A DNA stretch of 64,000 bases from Devosia sp. (GCA_016713105.1 JADJPS010000001.1:434001-498000); one strand, 5' to 3'. Counted from the stretch's first letter, positions 48,925 to 60,027 are shown. Notes: generated by a model from the sequence alone, not told the origin. Made by a program: numbers and translations.

Positions 48925-51049
48925 CCGGAGGTGTCGGCAAACCCGCGTCGCGACCGGGCTGGAACCTCCGGCTGCTGGCCGCGGCGGCCCTTATCGGCCT
49001 CTGCGGGTTTGCCGCGGGGGCGGCCAATCAGCGCCTTGTCCGTCCGGCGGCGATCCGGGCGGCACTGCCGCCGACGCCCGGACCTCGCCAGCCTGCCGGT
49101 TTCGCCCGCGGTGGTCGACCGCAACGGGCCCTGCTGCCCGGCCCTTCACCACCGCCGACGGTCGCTGGCGGCTGCCGGTGACGCTGGGCGAGGTGGACCG
49201 GCACTTCATCGACATGCTGCTGGCCTATGAGGATCGGCACTTCGCTGTCCATCACGGCATTGAATGGCGCTCGATGCTGCGGGCGGCCGCGCAGTTCGCG
49301 CTTGCAGGTCGCATCGTCTCGGGCGGCTCGACCCTGACCATGCAGGTGGCGCGCCTGCTCGAGGGGGTCCCGACGCGCAATCTCGAGGGCAAGCTGCGTC
49401 AGATGGTGCACGCCGATGCGCTCGAGGCACAGCTGAGCAAGGACGAGATCCTGACGCTGTACCTGGCGCTCGCCCCCTATGGCGGCAATATCGAGGGCAT
49501 CCGCGCTGCGAGCCTCGCCTATTTCGGCAAGGAGCCCACCCGCCTCACTGCCGCCGAAGCCGCATTGCTGGTGGCGCTGCCGCAATCGCCCGAGGCGCGC
49601 CGTCCCGACCGCGCCCCGGGCGGCGCGCGCCGCCGCGATGCCGTGCTCGACCGCGTCTCGGCCGCCGGCGTGATCTCCGCCGAGGAGGCCGAGCTGGCCA
49701 AGCGCGAGCCCGTACCGCTGTTCAGGCGCGAGTTCCCCAGGCTCGCCGCCCATGTTGCCGAGACAGCCGTTCGCGCCCACCCGGGGTCCCGCACGGTCGG
49801 GCTCACCATCGATCGCCGCCTGCAGGCCGCCCTCGAGCGGCTCGGCGTCACCCGCGCCCGCGCCTTCGGCCCCCAGGTCTCGGTCGCCATCGTCGTCGCT
49901 GATCAGGCGTCGGGCGACGTTCTCGCCTCGGTCGGTTCGGCGGGTTTGCTGGATGCACAGAGCGACGGCTTTGTCGACATGACCAATGCGGTGCGCTCGC
50001 CCGGTTCGACCCTGAAGCCGCTCATCTACGGGCTCGGTTTCGAACTGGGTCTTGCCCATCCCGAGAGCCTGATCGAGGATCGCCCCACTGCCTTCGGCGG
50101 CTATGTACCGGTCAACTTCGACGGTCACAACCGCGGTACCGTCAGCATCCGGCAGGCCCTGACCGAGTCGCTCAACATCCCGGCGGTGATTGTTCTCGAC
50201 GCGGTGGGCACGCCCCGCATGGTGGCGCGCATGCGCCGTGCCGGCGCCGAGCCGCGTCTGCCCGGCAACTCTGCTCCCGGCCTGGCGATCGGGCTGGGCG
50301 GCGTCGGCGTAACGCTGCGCGACCTGGTCTCGCTCTATGCCGCCATTGCCCGCGGCGGCACGCCCGTGCGGCTGCAAGACGGGGCGACCGAGATCGCGCC
50401 GCTGCCGCTCGATGCCGCCCCGGTCCTCGATCCGGTCGCCGCCTGGTACCTGACCGACATCCTCGCGGGCGTTCCGCCGCCACTCAATGGCACCCCGGGC
50501 CGCGTCGCCTTCAAGACCGGCACCTCCTACGGCTATCGCGACGCCTGGGCCATCGGCTTTGATGGCCGCACGGTGATCGGGGTCTGGGTCGGCCGGCCGG
50601 ACGGCGAGCCGGTGCCGGGGATCGCCGGCATGGTGGCGGCAGCGCCCATCCTGTTCGAGAGCTTCGACCGGCTGGGCACGCCGCTGTCGCCGCTGCGCGA
50701 TGCGCCGCCCGGCGTGCTGTTCGCTGCCAACCCCGACCTGCCCGGGCCGCTCCGCCGCTTCCGCCACCCCGACATCATGAAGGTGAGGCGCGACGCGGCC
50801 CCCGAGATCGCCTATCCGGCTGACGGCGTCGACGTCGACCTCGGAATCGCCGCCGGCAGCGATCGGCCACTGGTGGTCAAGGTCCGGAACGGCGCGCCGC
50901 CCTTCACCTTCTTCGCCAATGGCGCGCCCTTCGGGCGCACCGCGTTCGCCCGGCAGAACAGCTGGACACCCGACGGCCCCGGCTACGTCACGCTCTCGGT
51001 GGTCGATGCCAAGGGGCGTTCCGACAGGGTGACGGTGTTTCTCGACTGA
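48921..51049 (+). CDS. pbpC: Penicillin-binding protein 1C (two frameshifts near start)
   Basis: A bifunctional peptidoglycan synthase of about 709 residues. After one membrane helix (LRLLAAAALIGLCGFAAGAA), the GT51 domain carries EDRHFAVHHGI, GGSTLTMQVAR and the SKDEILTLYLALAPYGGNIEG block; the transpeptidase domain has SxxK in PGSTLKPLIYG, SxN in SLNIPAV and KTGTS; the end is the BiPBP_C domain. Frames slip near 49078 and again near 49138, both before GT51; the repaired stretch reads PTPDLASLPVSPAVVDRNG. GTG 48921 is coupled to the A2M stop. With A2M it forms the typical colonisation-defence pair: PBP1C repairs peptidoglycan after wall breach. Confidence 0.9.
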
Positions 51050-51151
51050 GCCGACGGGAACGATTGGTAGTATCCCGGCTGGAATAAATTAGGCATCCAC
51101 GGCAAGTCCTGGCAGACGGGCATGAGCCCGGCGGCGGGTCGCCGGTGATCG

Positions 51152-52279
51152 ATGCGGGTACTGCACTTCTTCAAGGAATACGCGCCCGACAGCTTCGGCG
51201 GGACCCAGAGCGTCATCCGTGACATCGCCCATGCCACTGCGCCGCTCGGCATCGAAACCACGGTGCTCTCGCTGAGTCGGGACCCGGAACGCAATTCCGT
51301 ATGGATCGAAGGGCACCGCGCGGAAAAGGCCCGGCTCGACTTCGAGGTTGCCTCGGCCGGCTTCTCGTTCTCGGCTTTTTCCGCTTTCGCCCGTCTGTCG
51401 GCCGGGGTCGATGTGGTGCACTATCATTTTCCCTGGCCGACCATGGACATCGTCCACTTTTCGACCCGGCAGCGTCGGCCCTGCCTCGTCACCTACCATT
51501 CCGATATCGTGCGGCAGCGGCTGCTGCGTGCCGTCTACGCGCCGCTGATGCGGGCCTTCCTTGGTTCGGTCGATGCGATCGTCGCCACCTCGCCCAACTA
51601 CCTCGCCTCGAGCCCGGTGCTGCCGCGCTTCGGCGACAGGGTCGGCGTCATTCCGCTCGGCGTGCGCGACAGCGCCGCGGTCACGGTACCGGACGCGGCG
51701 ATCACCGGCTGGCGCGACCGTCTCGGCGAGCGCTTCTTCCTGTTCGTCGGCGCCCTGCGCTACTACAAGGGCCTCGCCCGTCTGCTCGAGGCGGCAGAGG
51801 CAACCGGCTACCCGGTGGCGATCGTCGGCGCCGGGGAGCAGGCCCCCGAGCTTGCGGACACGGTGCGCCACCGCCGCCTTGCCAATGTCCATCTTCTCGG
51901 CGCCGTCGGGGATGCGGACAAGCTCGCCCTGCTGCGGGCCGCCTTTGGCTTCGTGTTTCCGTCCGACCTGCGCTCGGAGGCCTTCGGCGTCGCCTTGCTG
52001 GAGGCGGCGGCGGAATCCCTGCCGCTGATCAGCTGCGAGATCGGTACCGGTACGAGTTTCGCCAACATCGATGGCGAAACCGGCTTCGTGCTGCCGCCTG
52101 GCGACCCGGTTGCGCTCGCCGCCGCGATGCGTCGGCTGTGGGACGACCCGGCGCTCACCGCCCGTCTCGGCCACGGCGCCCGCGCCCGCTATGCTGCGCA
52201 TTTCACCGCCGAAGCGATGGGGAGGGCCTATGCCGCCCTCTATCGCCGGCTTGCGTCGCTGCGCCCGGCTCCTGCGTGA
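51152..52279 (+). CDS. Glycosyltransferase family 4 protein
   Basis: A 375-residue GT-B fold enzyme. N-terminal donor-acceptor entry MRVLHFFKEYAPDSFGGTQ, then VVHYHFPWP, TYHSDIVRQ, and the GT4 C-terminal signatures GALRYYKGLARLLEAA, and SEAFGVALLEAAAESLPL with the catalytic E-x7-E. The sugar and acceptor are unknown; capsule or exopolysaccharide synthesis is usual. It stands alone, 102 bases after pbpC, with a weak GCGGCGGGT leader. A strong hairpin 12 bases after its end terminates it. Confidence 0.88.
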   Translation: MRVLHFFKEYAPDSFGGTQSVIRDIAHATAPLGIETTVLSLSRDPERNSVWIEGHRAEKARLDFEVASAGFSFSAFSAFARLSAGVDVVHYHFPWPTMDIVHFSTRQRRPCLVTYHSDIVRQRLLRAVYAPLMRAFLGSVDAIVATSPNYLASSPVLPRFGDRVGVIPLGVRDSAAVTVPDAAITGWRDRLGERFFLFVGALRYYKGLARLLEAAEATGYPVAIVGAGEQAPELADTVRHRRLANVHLLGAVGDADKLALLRAAFGFVFPSDLRSEAFGVALLEAAAESLPLISCEIGTGTSFANIDGETGFVLPPGDPVALAAAMRRLWDDPALTARLGHGARARYAAHFTAEAMGRAYAALYRRLASLRPAPA

Positions 52280-52291
52280 AGGCAAGAAAGA

Positions 52292-52318
52292 GGGCACGAC
52301 ACTTGTGGTGTCGTGCCC
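52292..52318. terminator. Bidirectional terminator hairpin
   Basis: GGGCACGACAC (52292-52302) and its exact complement (52308-52318) form an 11-bp stem with a 5-nt loop between convergent genes. On the leftward transcript the stem is followed by TCTTTCTTGCC, on the rightward one by AGTACAACC, so termination is more convincing for the cytochrome c peroxidase transcript. Confidence 0.7.
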
Positions 52319-52352
52319 AGTACAACCGGATGCGTCGGAGAAACCCGGTTGT

Positions 52353-53399
52353 TTACTTGACCTCGCCCGACGGGCGCGGCGTGGCCCTGGTTTCGGCCGG
52401 CAGCACCGGATAGGTGATCGTCGGCATCGTGCCGGTCAGCGAGTGGAGGAACGCCACGATCGCCTCGGCGTCCGCGTCGGTCAGTTCCTCCCCGAGCTGA
52501 GCGCTGCCCATCACGCTCACCGCTTCACCGAGATCCCAGACCTTGCCCGAGTGGAAGTAGGGCGCGGTCAGCGCGATGTTGCGCAGCGGCGAAGCGCGGA
52601 AGACATACGAGTCGTCGGCGGTCGCCGTGACCGCGAAGCGGCCCTTGTCGCCCTCCGGCAGCACGTCGGCACCGGGCTTCTGCACGAGGCCGAACGGATA
52701 GTAGCCGTTGCCGCCGACGTTGACGCCGCTGTGGCACGCGGCGCAGCCCTTGTCCATGAACAGGGTCAGGCCGACCTTCTGCTCGTCCGACAGTGCTGCG
52801 TCGTCGCCGTTGAGGAACGCATCGAACGGCGCCGGCGTGATCAGCGTCGCCTCGAACGCCTCGATCGCCTTGGCCATGTTGTCGAACGTCACCGGATCTT
52901 CTTCGTCGGGAAAGGCCTCCTCGAACCAGGCCACGTACTGCGGCATGGACTTGAGGGTGGTCACCACCTGCTCCGGCGTGTTCGCCATCTCGACGCCGGC
53001 CTGCACCGGGCCCTTGGCCTGCGCCTTCAGGTCCTCCGCGCGGCCGTCCCAGAACTGGGCGATGTTGAACACCGCGTTCAGCGCGGTCGGCGCATTGCGC
53101 GGCCCCTTCTGCCAGCCATGGCCGACCGAGGTCTCCATATTGTCGTCACCACCCGTCGCGAGATTGTGGCACGAATTGCACGAGAACACGCCCGATGCCG
53201 ACAGGCGCGGATCGAAGAACAGCGCCTTGCCGAGCTCGATCTTCTCGGGCGTGATCGGGTTGTCCTGCACGGCCGGGATAGTCGAGGGCAGGGGGTTGAA
53301 CATGGCCAGGGCCTGATCGCGCAGTTCATCGGCCGCTGCCGGGCCAAATCCGGCCAGTGCCACCGTTGCCATCAACATGGCGTTCATTAGGAGCTTCAT
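52353..53399 (-). CDS. Di-haem cytochrome c peroxidase
   Basis: A 348-residue periplasmic protein of the CCP/MauG family. A signal peptide (residues 1-23, cut after AAA) is followed by two haem c sites: CNSCH at residues 74-78 and CAACH at 219-223. The first part (DNPITPEKIELGKALFFDPRLSASG) is typical. It reduces hydrogen peroxide with electrons from cytochrome c. An FNR-type box lies 79 bases before the start, so expression is probably raised at low oxygen. Distinction from MauG-like oxidases depends on the axial Met/Tyr, not settled here. Confidence 0.88.
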   Translation of the reverse strand: MKLLMNAMLMATVALAGFGPAAADELRDQALAMFNPLPSTIPAVQDNPITPEKIELGKALFFDPRLSASGVFSCNSCHNLATGGDDNMETSVGHGWQKGPRNAPTALNAVFNIAQFWDGRAEDLKAQAKGPVQAGVEMANTPEQVVTTLKSMPQYVAWFEEAFPDEEDPVTFDNMAKAIEAFEATLITPAPFDAFLNGDDAALSDEQKVGLTLFMDKGCAACHSGVNVGGNGYYPFGLVQKPGADVLPEGDKGRFAVTATADDSYVFRASPLRNIALTAPYFHSGKVWDLGEAVSVMGSAQLGEELTDADAEAIVAFLHSLTGTMPTITYPVLPAETRATPRPSGEVK

Positions 53400-53477
53400 A
53401 GTCTTGCCTCGCTTCTTGCCCCTGCGCGAACTCTCGCGCCATCGCTGAATACTAGGGAATCGCGACTCTCCGGGTCA

Positions 53478-53491
53478 TTGATCTGGATCAA
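53478..53491 (-). promoter_or_regulatory. FNR/FixK-type box upstream of cytochrome c peroxidase
   Basis: TTGATCTGGATCAA is an exact match to the FNR consensus TTGAT-N4-ATCAA and is fully symmetric. It lies about 79 bases before the peroxidase start, in the region where a class II activator would bind, and about 108 bases before the rightward SRPBCC gene. FnrL, FixK or ANR is the expected binder. The surrounding 53400-53598 gap also holds an AT-rich stretch (53545-53600) likely carrying the promoter of the SRPBCC-ArsR group. Confidence 0.75.
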
Positions 53492-53598
53492 CGACCGCCG
53501 GTTCGGGGGCAGGCCGAGGACACGGGAGGGCAGTTGACACCCCTCTGCCGAAGCTGTATTCAACTGTTTAGTTGAGAACCATCTGGTTGAATATAGGA

Positions 53599-54146
53599 AT
53601 GGACATCGATCCCGACACCCGCCCTGCAGCGGCCGGCGGCGCTGCCCTCGAGACGCGCGCGGACTCGCCGGTGCTCATCGTCAGACGCAGCTTCCGTGCG
53701 CCGCGCGAACTGGTCTGGCGCTGCTACACCGATCCGGCCCACCTGGTGCATTTCTGGGGCCGAGGGGTGCCACCAACCCGGTGAGCGAAGTCGACCTGCG
53801 TGTCGGCGGGGCCTGGCGGCAGGTGATGCGCTTCCCGGCCGGCAACGAGTATGGCTACACCAGCATCTTCCTCGAGATCGTGCCGCCGGCCCGGCTGGCC
53901 TGGCGCGACGCTCCCGACGGCAGTCGCTTCGGTGATCCGCTGCCGGACGCGACCTTCGTCACCAGCCTCGACTTCGAGGAGGCCGACGGCCAGACGACCC
54001 TGACCGTGCAGGTGACCTTCCCGACCGTCGCCGAGCGCGAGGCTGCCGTCGCGCGGGGCTTTGCCCGCACCGTTACCGACTCGTTCGACAAGTTCGCCGC
54101 CTATCTCACCACCCTTGGTCCGGCGGCCCGCCGGCAGGAGCCCTGA
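53599..54146 (+). CDS. SRPBCC/AHSA1-domain protein 1 (frameshifted)
   Basis: About 182 residues with an AHSA1-like START/Bet v1 fold: VRRSFRAPRELVWRCYTDP, HFWG, VSEVDLRVGGAWRQVM and FDKFAAYLTTL. The frame is lost near 53762, where one more C gives FWGPRGATNPVSEVD, the normal family junction. AHSA1 proteins bind hydrophobic ligands and often stand next to ArsR-type regulators. Two more homologues follow at 55343 and 56017. The ATG at 53599 was chosen because the upstream residues lack conservation. Confidence 0.75.
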
Positions 54147-54148
54147 TC

Positions 54149-54955
54149 ATGCCGACCTTCACTTCCGCCGATGGCACCCGGATCGCCTACGACGTCCGCG
54201 GTGCCGGCGCCCCGCTGATCCTCGTCGATGGGGCATTCTGCGGCCGGAACCTGGGGCCGATGCCTAAGCTGGCGCCGCTGCTCGCGCCGCACTTTACCGT
54301 CTACAACTACGACCGGCGCGGCCGCGGCGAGAGCGGCGACAACCCGGCCTACAGCACCGAGCGCGAGTATGAGGATCTCGCCGGCCTGATCGAGATCGCC
54401 GGCGGCCCGGTCTGCCTCTACGGCACCTCGTCGGGGGCGGGTCTTGCCCTCTTTGCCACTGCGCGCGGCCTGCCGGTTGACCGCCTCGCCATTTTCGAGC
54501 CGCCCTTCACCGATGTGCCCGGCGGCAAGCCCATGCCGGCCGGCTATCAGGCCGACCTGGAGGCCCTCGCTGCGGCGGGCCGGCGCGCCGACCTCATCAA
54601 GTACTTCATGGTCAGGATGATCGGCATGCCGGCGATCCTGATGCCGATGATGCGCTTCAATCCCGGCTGGAAGGCAATGCTGCAAAATGCCCCCAGCCTG
54701 CCGCACGACGCCGCCATCATGCAGGGCTACGGCTTCCCCTTCGAGGCCGCCCGCGCCATCCGCGTGCCGACCATCGTCATGGCCGGAGACAAGACCTTCA
54801 AGCAGTTGCGCGAGCCGGTGCGCCTCGCGCGCGAGACCATCCCCGGCGCCCGCTTCGCCTCGCTCGCCGGCCAGAGTCACGATGCCGCGGCCGACAGCGT
54901 CGCCCCGGTGCTGATCGAGTTCTTCGGCGCCGAAGCGGCGCGCGCTGCGGCCTAG
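54149..54955 (+). CDS. Alpha/beta hydrolase
   Basis: A 268-residue cytoplasmic alpha/beta hydrolase. The nucleophile elbow is GTSSGAG (Ser about residue 93), after YDRRGRGESGDNP; the late GQSHDA supplies the His. Substrate unknown. It begins two bases after the SRPBCC stop with an AGGAG site in the end of that gene, and its stop region contains the ribosome site of the ArsR gene, so all three are one operon. Confidence 0.85.
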   Translation: MPTFTSADGTRIAYDVRGAGAPLILVDGAFCGRNLGPMPKLAPLLAPHFTVYNYDRRGRGESGDNPAYSTEREYEDLAGLIEIAGGPVCLYGTSSGAGLALFATARGLPVDRLAIFEPPFTDVPGGKPMPAGYQADLEALAAAGRRADLIKYFMVRMIGMPAILMPMMRFNPGWKAMLQNAPSLPHDAAIMQGYGFPFEAARAIRVPTIVMAGDKTFKQLREPVRLARETIPGARFASLAGQSHDAAADSVAPVLIEFFGAEAARAAA

Positions 54956-54967
54956 GAGGGAACGCTT

Positions 54968-55312
54968 GTGACCGACCGCCTCTCTTCTACCTTCTCCGCC
55001 CTCGCCGATCCCACCCGGCGTGGCATCCTCGCCCGGCTCGCCCGGGGCGAGGCGACCGTGGGCGAATTGGCCGAACCCTACGACATGTCGCTTGCCGCCG
55101 TCTCCAAGCATCTCAAGGTGCTCGAGAGTGCAGGCCTCATAAGCCGTGGCCGCGAGGCGCAGTGGCGGCCATGCCGGCTCGAGGCCGCGCCATTGCGCGA
55201 CATCTCGGACTGGATCGAGACCTACCGTCGCTTCTGGGACGAAAGCCTCGACCGGCTCGAGGATTACCTCGAGGACCTGCAGCGGGGCGACCCGGGGGCC
55301 GGCAGGAACTAG
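54968..55312 (+). CDS. ArsR-family winged-helix regulator
   Basis: A 114-residue ArsR/SmtB-type repressor. ALADPTRRGILARL opens the domain, the recognition helix is in MSLAAVSKHLKVLESAGLI, and the wing ISRGREAQWRPCRLE. No metal-binding CxC is present, so it senses something other than metal, as is usual for ArsR proteins next to AHSA1 genes. The GTG 54968 start has a perfect AGGAGGG site at 54955. It probably autoregulates the operon. Confidence 0.88.
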   Translation: MTDRLSSTFSALADPTRRGILARLARGEATVGELAEPYDMSLAAVSKHLKVLESAGLISRGREAQWRPCRLEAAPLRDISDWIETYRRFWDESLDRLEDYLEDLQRGDPGAGRN

Positions 55313-55342
55313 CCCGGGGGCCGACGGCCAGGAGGCCGAATC

Positions 55343-55987
55343 ATGGCCGGCACGATCATCCCGTTCCGCAGTCGCGGACGGGCGGGGGGCCGGCTTGTCG
55401 GCCGCATCCCCACCGATGGGCGGGCCCAGCTCTGGTTCTGGTCCCGCACGATGGACCGATTGACCGACTATCTCGTTGCACTCAAATCCAGGGAGACTGA
55501 AATGCCCGACCCCAAGATCATCGCCCCCGAGGGCGAGCCGGTGGTCATCATGACCCGTACCCTCAATGCCCCGCGCGCCCTCGTGTGGAAGGCGCTCTCC
55601 GAGCCCGAGCACGTCGTGCGCTGGTGGGGGCCGCACGGCCACAGAAACCGGGCGCTCGAGTTCGACTTCCGCGTCGGCGGCAGGTGGCGCATCGAAACCA
55701 CCACCGGCGAAGGGCATGTGATCGTGTTCTTCGGCGAGTATCGCGTGATCGAAAAGCCAGTGAAGATCACGCAGACCTTTTCCTTCGATCAGCTGCCCGA
55801 GGGTGCGCACAGCGTCGATACGGTGGTGCTCGAGGACCATGGCGACAGGACCGTCTATCGCGCCACTTCGACTCTTCCCGATCTCGCCTCGCGCGACGGC
55901 ATGCTCGCCTCCGGCATGGAGACCGGCGTCGTCGAAGGGTTCGAGCGCCTCGATGCAATGCTCGAGGCGTTCAAGGCCGGCGCCTGA
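55343..55987 (+). CDS. SRPBCC/AHSA1-domain protein 2 with N-terminal extension
   Basis: A 214-residue protein: a 53-residue basic extension (IIPFRSRGRAGGRLVGRIP) followed by an AHSA1 domain (MTRTLNAPRALVWKALSEPE, RWWGPHGHRN, GRWRIETTTG, VEGFERLDAML). ATG 55343 has a strong AGGAGG 7 bases before it. ATG 55502 has AGGGAG too, so either an extended form, or two translation products, may occur. It follows the regulator by 30 bases and lies in the same operon. Confidence 0.75.
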   Translation: MAGTIIPFRSRGRAGGRLVGRIPTDGRAQLWFWSRTMDRLTDYLVALKSRETEMPDPKIIAPEGEPVVIMTRTLNAPRALVWKALSEPEHVVRWWGPHGHRNRALEFDFRVGGRWRIETTTGEGHVIVFFGEYRVIEKPVKITQTFSFDQLPEGAHSVDTVVLEDHGDRTVYRATSTLPDLASRDGMLASGMETGVVEGFERLDAMLEAFKAGA

Positions 55988-56016
55988 GCGGCGCCGCCAA
56001 CAATGGAGACGTGACC

Positions 56017-56515
56017 ATGCTGAGTGATCTCGCAGCCACCCCGGATGACCGCCGGCTCGAACTCGTGCGCGAGTTCGATGCCCCGCGCGACCTGGTGTGG
56101 ACCGCCTTTGCCGACCCCTACCACCTGAGCCGATGGTGGGGACCAAGGGGCTTCACCAATCCGGTCTGCGAGATCGACCTCCGGCCCGGCGGTCGCTGGC
56201 ACCATGTCATGCGCGGACCGGATGGGCGCGACTATCCGACCGACAGCGTGTTCATCGAGGTTAACCCGCCCGAACGCATCGTCTATCGCAATGCCGTCGC
56301 CACCGACGCCGTGTTCGGCGACAATCCGCCGCCGAGCTTCTTGCGGGTCATCACCCTGATCGATCTTGGCGGCGCGCACCCGGCTCACCCTCGAAGCCTA
56401 TTTCGAGACCGCCGCCAACAAGCAGGCCGTGATCCACCGTGGCTTCCGCGAGGGCGTCATGGAAAGCTTCGACAAGCTCGCCGTCCACCTTGCCAACCTG
56501 GGAGCAGCCTCATGA
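56017..56515 (+). CDS. SRPBCC/AHSA1-domain protein 3 (frameshifted)
   Basis: About 165 residues with the AHSA1 fold: LVREFDAPRDLVWTAFADPY, RWWGPRGFTNPV, GGRWHHVM and GFREGVMESFDKL near the end. The frame slips near 56372 after ITLIDLGG; the repaired frame reads RTRLTLEAYF and ends at TGA 56513-56515, overlapping the next start. ATG 56017 is preferred over GTG 56011. It probably arose by duplication of the same domain as its two neighbours; ligand unknown. Confidence 0.75.
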
Positions 56516-56952
56516 AGTTCACCGCCACCATATTCCAGTCGGGCAACAATACCGGCATCGAAGTGCCGCCCGCGGTGCGGGACGCGCTCGATGGCGGCAA
56601 GAACCCGCTGGTCGGCGTGACGCTCAACGGTTTCACCTACCAGGGCAAGATCGCCTCGATGGGCGGCAAGCTGCTGGTCTCGGTGAGCGCTGAGGTGCGG
56701 CAGAAGGCGGGGGTGAAGGGCGGCGAAACGCACGAGGTCGAACTCGTCCTCGATGCCGCGCCGCGCGCCTACGAGGCGCCGGCCGACCTGATCGCGGCGT
56801 TGCATGACACCCCGGCAGCCAAGACCGCCTGGGACCGACTCGCCCCCAGCCACCGGAAGGCGCACATCACCGCCATCGAACGCGCCAAGGCTCCCGAAAC
56901 CCGTGCCCGTCGCGTGCTAAAGGCCATCGAGATGCTGCTCGTGCCGAAGTAG
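56512..56952 (+). CDS. DUF1905/YdeI-type protein
   Basis: A 146-residue protein. The N-terminal part is a DUF1905 beta-barrel (MKFTATIFQSGNNTGIEVPP), and the C-terminal part has the YdeI/OmpD-associated block LIAALHDTPAAKTAWDRLAP-SHRKAH. This family is known for protection against some antimicrobial peptides and bacteriocins, although its role here is unproven. ATG 56512 overlaps the preceding stop by 3 bases, ending this operon. A palindromic repeat follows. Confidence 0.8.
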   Translation: MKFTATIFQSGNNTGIEVPPAVRDALDGGKNPLVGVTLNGFTYQGKIASMGGKLLVSVSAEVRQKAGVKGGETHEVELVLDAAPRAYEAPADLIAALHDTPAAKTAWDRLAPSHRKAHITAIERAKAPETRARRVLKAIEMLLVPK

Positions 56953-56976
56953 ACAGCAAATCACCCATCATCCGTC

Positions 56977-57025
56977 TCGGCCCCGGCTTTCGCCGGGACC
57001 GCCCGAAGGTCGGGTGAGGGGGTTC
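56977..57025. repeat. REP-like palindrome
   Basis: CCCGGC-TTTC-GCCGGG (56982-56997) forms a stem with a TTTC loop, the common alphaproteobacterial palindromic repeat, followed by CCCGAAGGTCGGGTGAGGGGG. The second part resembles the repeat after gudD. It lies in the gap between the DUF1905 and secreted hydrolase genes. A role as terminator is likely. Confidence 0.6.
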
Positions 57026-57093
57026 TTTCCATCCACTGCCACCTCCGTGTCCCGTCTTGGGATCGGCGAAGCCATGCCTGAAAGGAGACCCGG

Positions 57094-57990
57094 ATGCATC
57101 GACGCACCCTTCTTGCCCTTGCCCTTGTCGCCAGCTTCACTTCGGCCCTGACGGTCGGCTCCGCCCTCGCACAACAAGGAACCATCCCCATGATCGCTCC
57201 CGCAAAATCCGGCTACGTCCCCGTCACCGGCGGCAAGGTCTACTACGCCAGCTATGGCCAGGGCGCCCCGCTCGTCCTGCTGCACGGCGGCCTGATGACC
57301 ATCGAGGCCTTCGGTCCCGTCCTCCCGGCTCTCGCAGCAACCCGCGAGGTGATCGCCATCGAGGCGCAGGGCCATGGCCGCACCGGCCCGCTCGATCGCC
57401 CGATGAGCTTCGAAAACATGGCCGCCGACGTCGCCGCGGTCATCGGCTCGCTCGGCTACGGCAAGGTCGACGTCGTGGGCTACTCCATGGGCGGCAGTAT
57501 CGGCCTGCGCCTCGCACTCGATCACCCCGAACTGGTGAGGCGGCTGGTCGTCGCCTCCGCCCCCTACGCCTTCTCCGGCTGGCACGACTACAACCAGCAG
57601 GGCATGCGTGGGCTGAACGCGAGCCTCGCCGAAACCATGCAGGGCACGCCGCTCTACGAGGGCTTTGCCGCTGTGAACCCCGACCCCGCGGCCAACTTCC
57701 CCAGGCTGCTCGAGCAGATGGCCTACATGGGCCAGGACTACGACTGGTCCGCCGAAATCCCGAACCTCGCGGTCCCCACCGAACTGGTCGTCGGCGACTG
57801 GGACGCGGTCCGCACCGGCCACACGGCGCGGTTCTTCGAACTGCTCGGCGGCGGCCTGCAGGACGCCTTGTGGGATGGCTCCGGCATGAACCGCAACCGC
57901 CTCGCCATCCTCCCCGGGGTCACCCACTACACCATGATGACCGAGCCCCGGCTCGCCGAAGCCGCGCTGGATTTCCTCGATGCGGAATAG
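57094..57990 (+). CDS. Secreted alpha/beta hydrolase
   Basis: A 298-residue periplasmic alpha/beta hydrolase with a signal peptide (residues 1-26, cut after ALA). The nucleophile elbow is GYSMGGS (Ser about residue 131), the oxyanion block LLHGGLM and EAQGHGRTG, a late acid VGDWDAV and the catalytic His in GVTHYTM. A haloalkane dehalogenase/epoxide hydrolase-like superfamily member, substrate unknown. A good GAAAGGAG site precedes ATG 57094. It stands between two palindromic repeats and looks like a single-gene transcript. Confidence 0.85.
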   Translation: MHRRTLLALALVASFTSALTVGSALAQQGTIPMIAPAKSGYVPVTGGKVYYASYGQGAPLVLLHGGLMTIEAFGPVLPALAATREVIAIEAQGHGRTGPLDRPMSFENMAADVAAVIGSLGYGKVDVVGYSMGGSIGLRLALDHPELVRRLVVASAPYAFSGWHDYNQQGMRGLNASLAETMQGTPLYEGFAAVNPDPAANFPRLLEQMAYMGQDYDWSAEIPNLAVPTELVVGDWDAVRTGHTARFFELLGGGLQDALWDGSGMNRNRLAILPGVTHYTMMTEPRLAEAALDFLDAE

Positions 57991-58004
57991 GAGTTGCGCC
58001 CCCT

Positions 58005-58140
58005 CCCAGCCTCCCCCGCAAGGAGGGAGGTGGAGAGGAAGGTGTGACACGATCTGCCAACCCCTCCGGCCCCACCTCCCCCTTGATGGGGGAGGCAAGC
58101 GCAGCTTGGCAGCTTGCTGCCTGGCGAAGCTCGGAGGGGT
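58005..58140. repeat. Fold-back palindromic repeat
   Basis: Nested inverted repeats fill this gap. ACCCCTCCG (58060-58068) pairs with CGGAGGGGT (58132-58140), enclosing CCTCCCCC (58075-58082) pairing with 58088-58095. CCTCCC-rich elements repeat at 58005-58030. The composite is similar in kind to the palindromes at 27724 and 56977 but with a longer fold. No open gene is present. Confidence 0.6.
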
Positions 58141-58221
58141 GCGCCAGGCGCTCAGTGTCGGTGACACAGCCGAGCCCCAACACCCCCTTGACCCCACCCA
58201 CCATCTTCCGACTCTTGTCCC

Positions 58222-60027
<1,806 letters not shown>

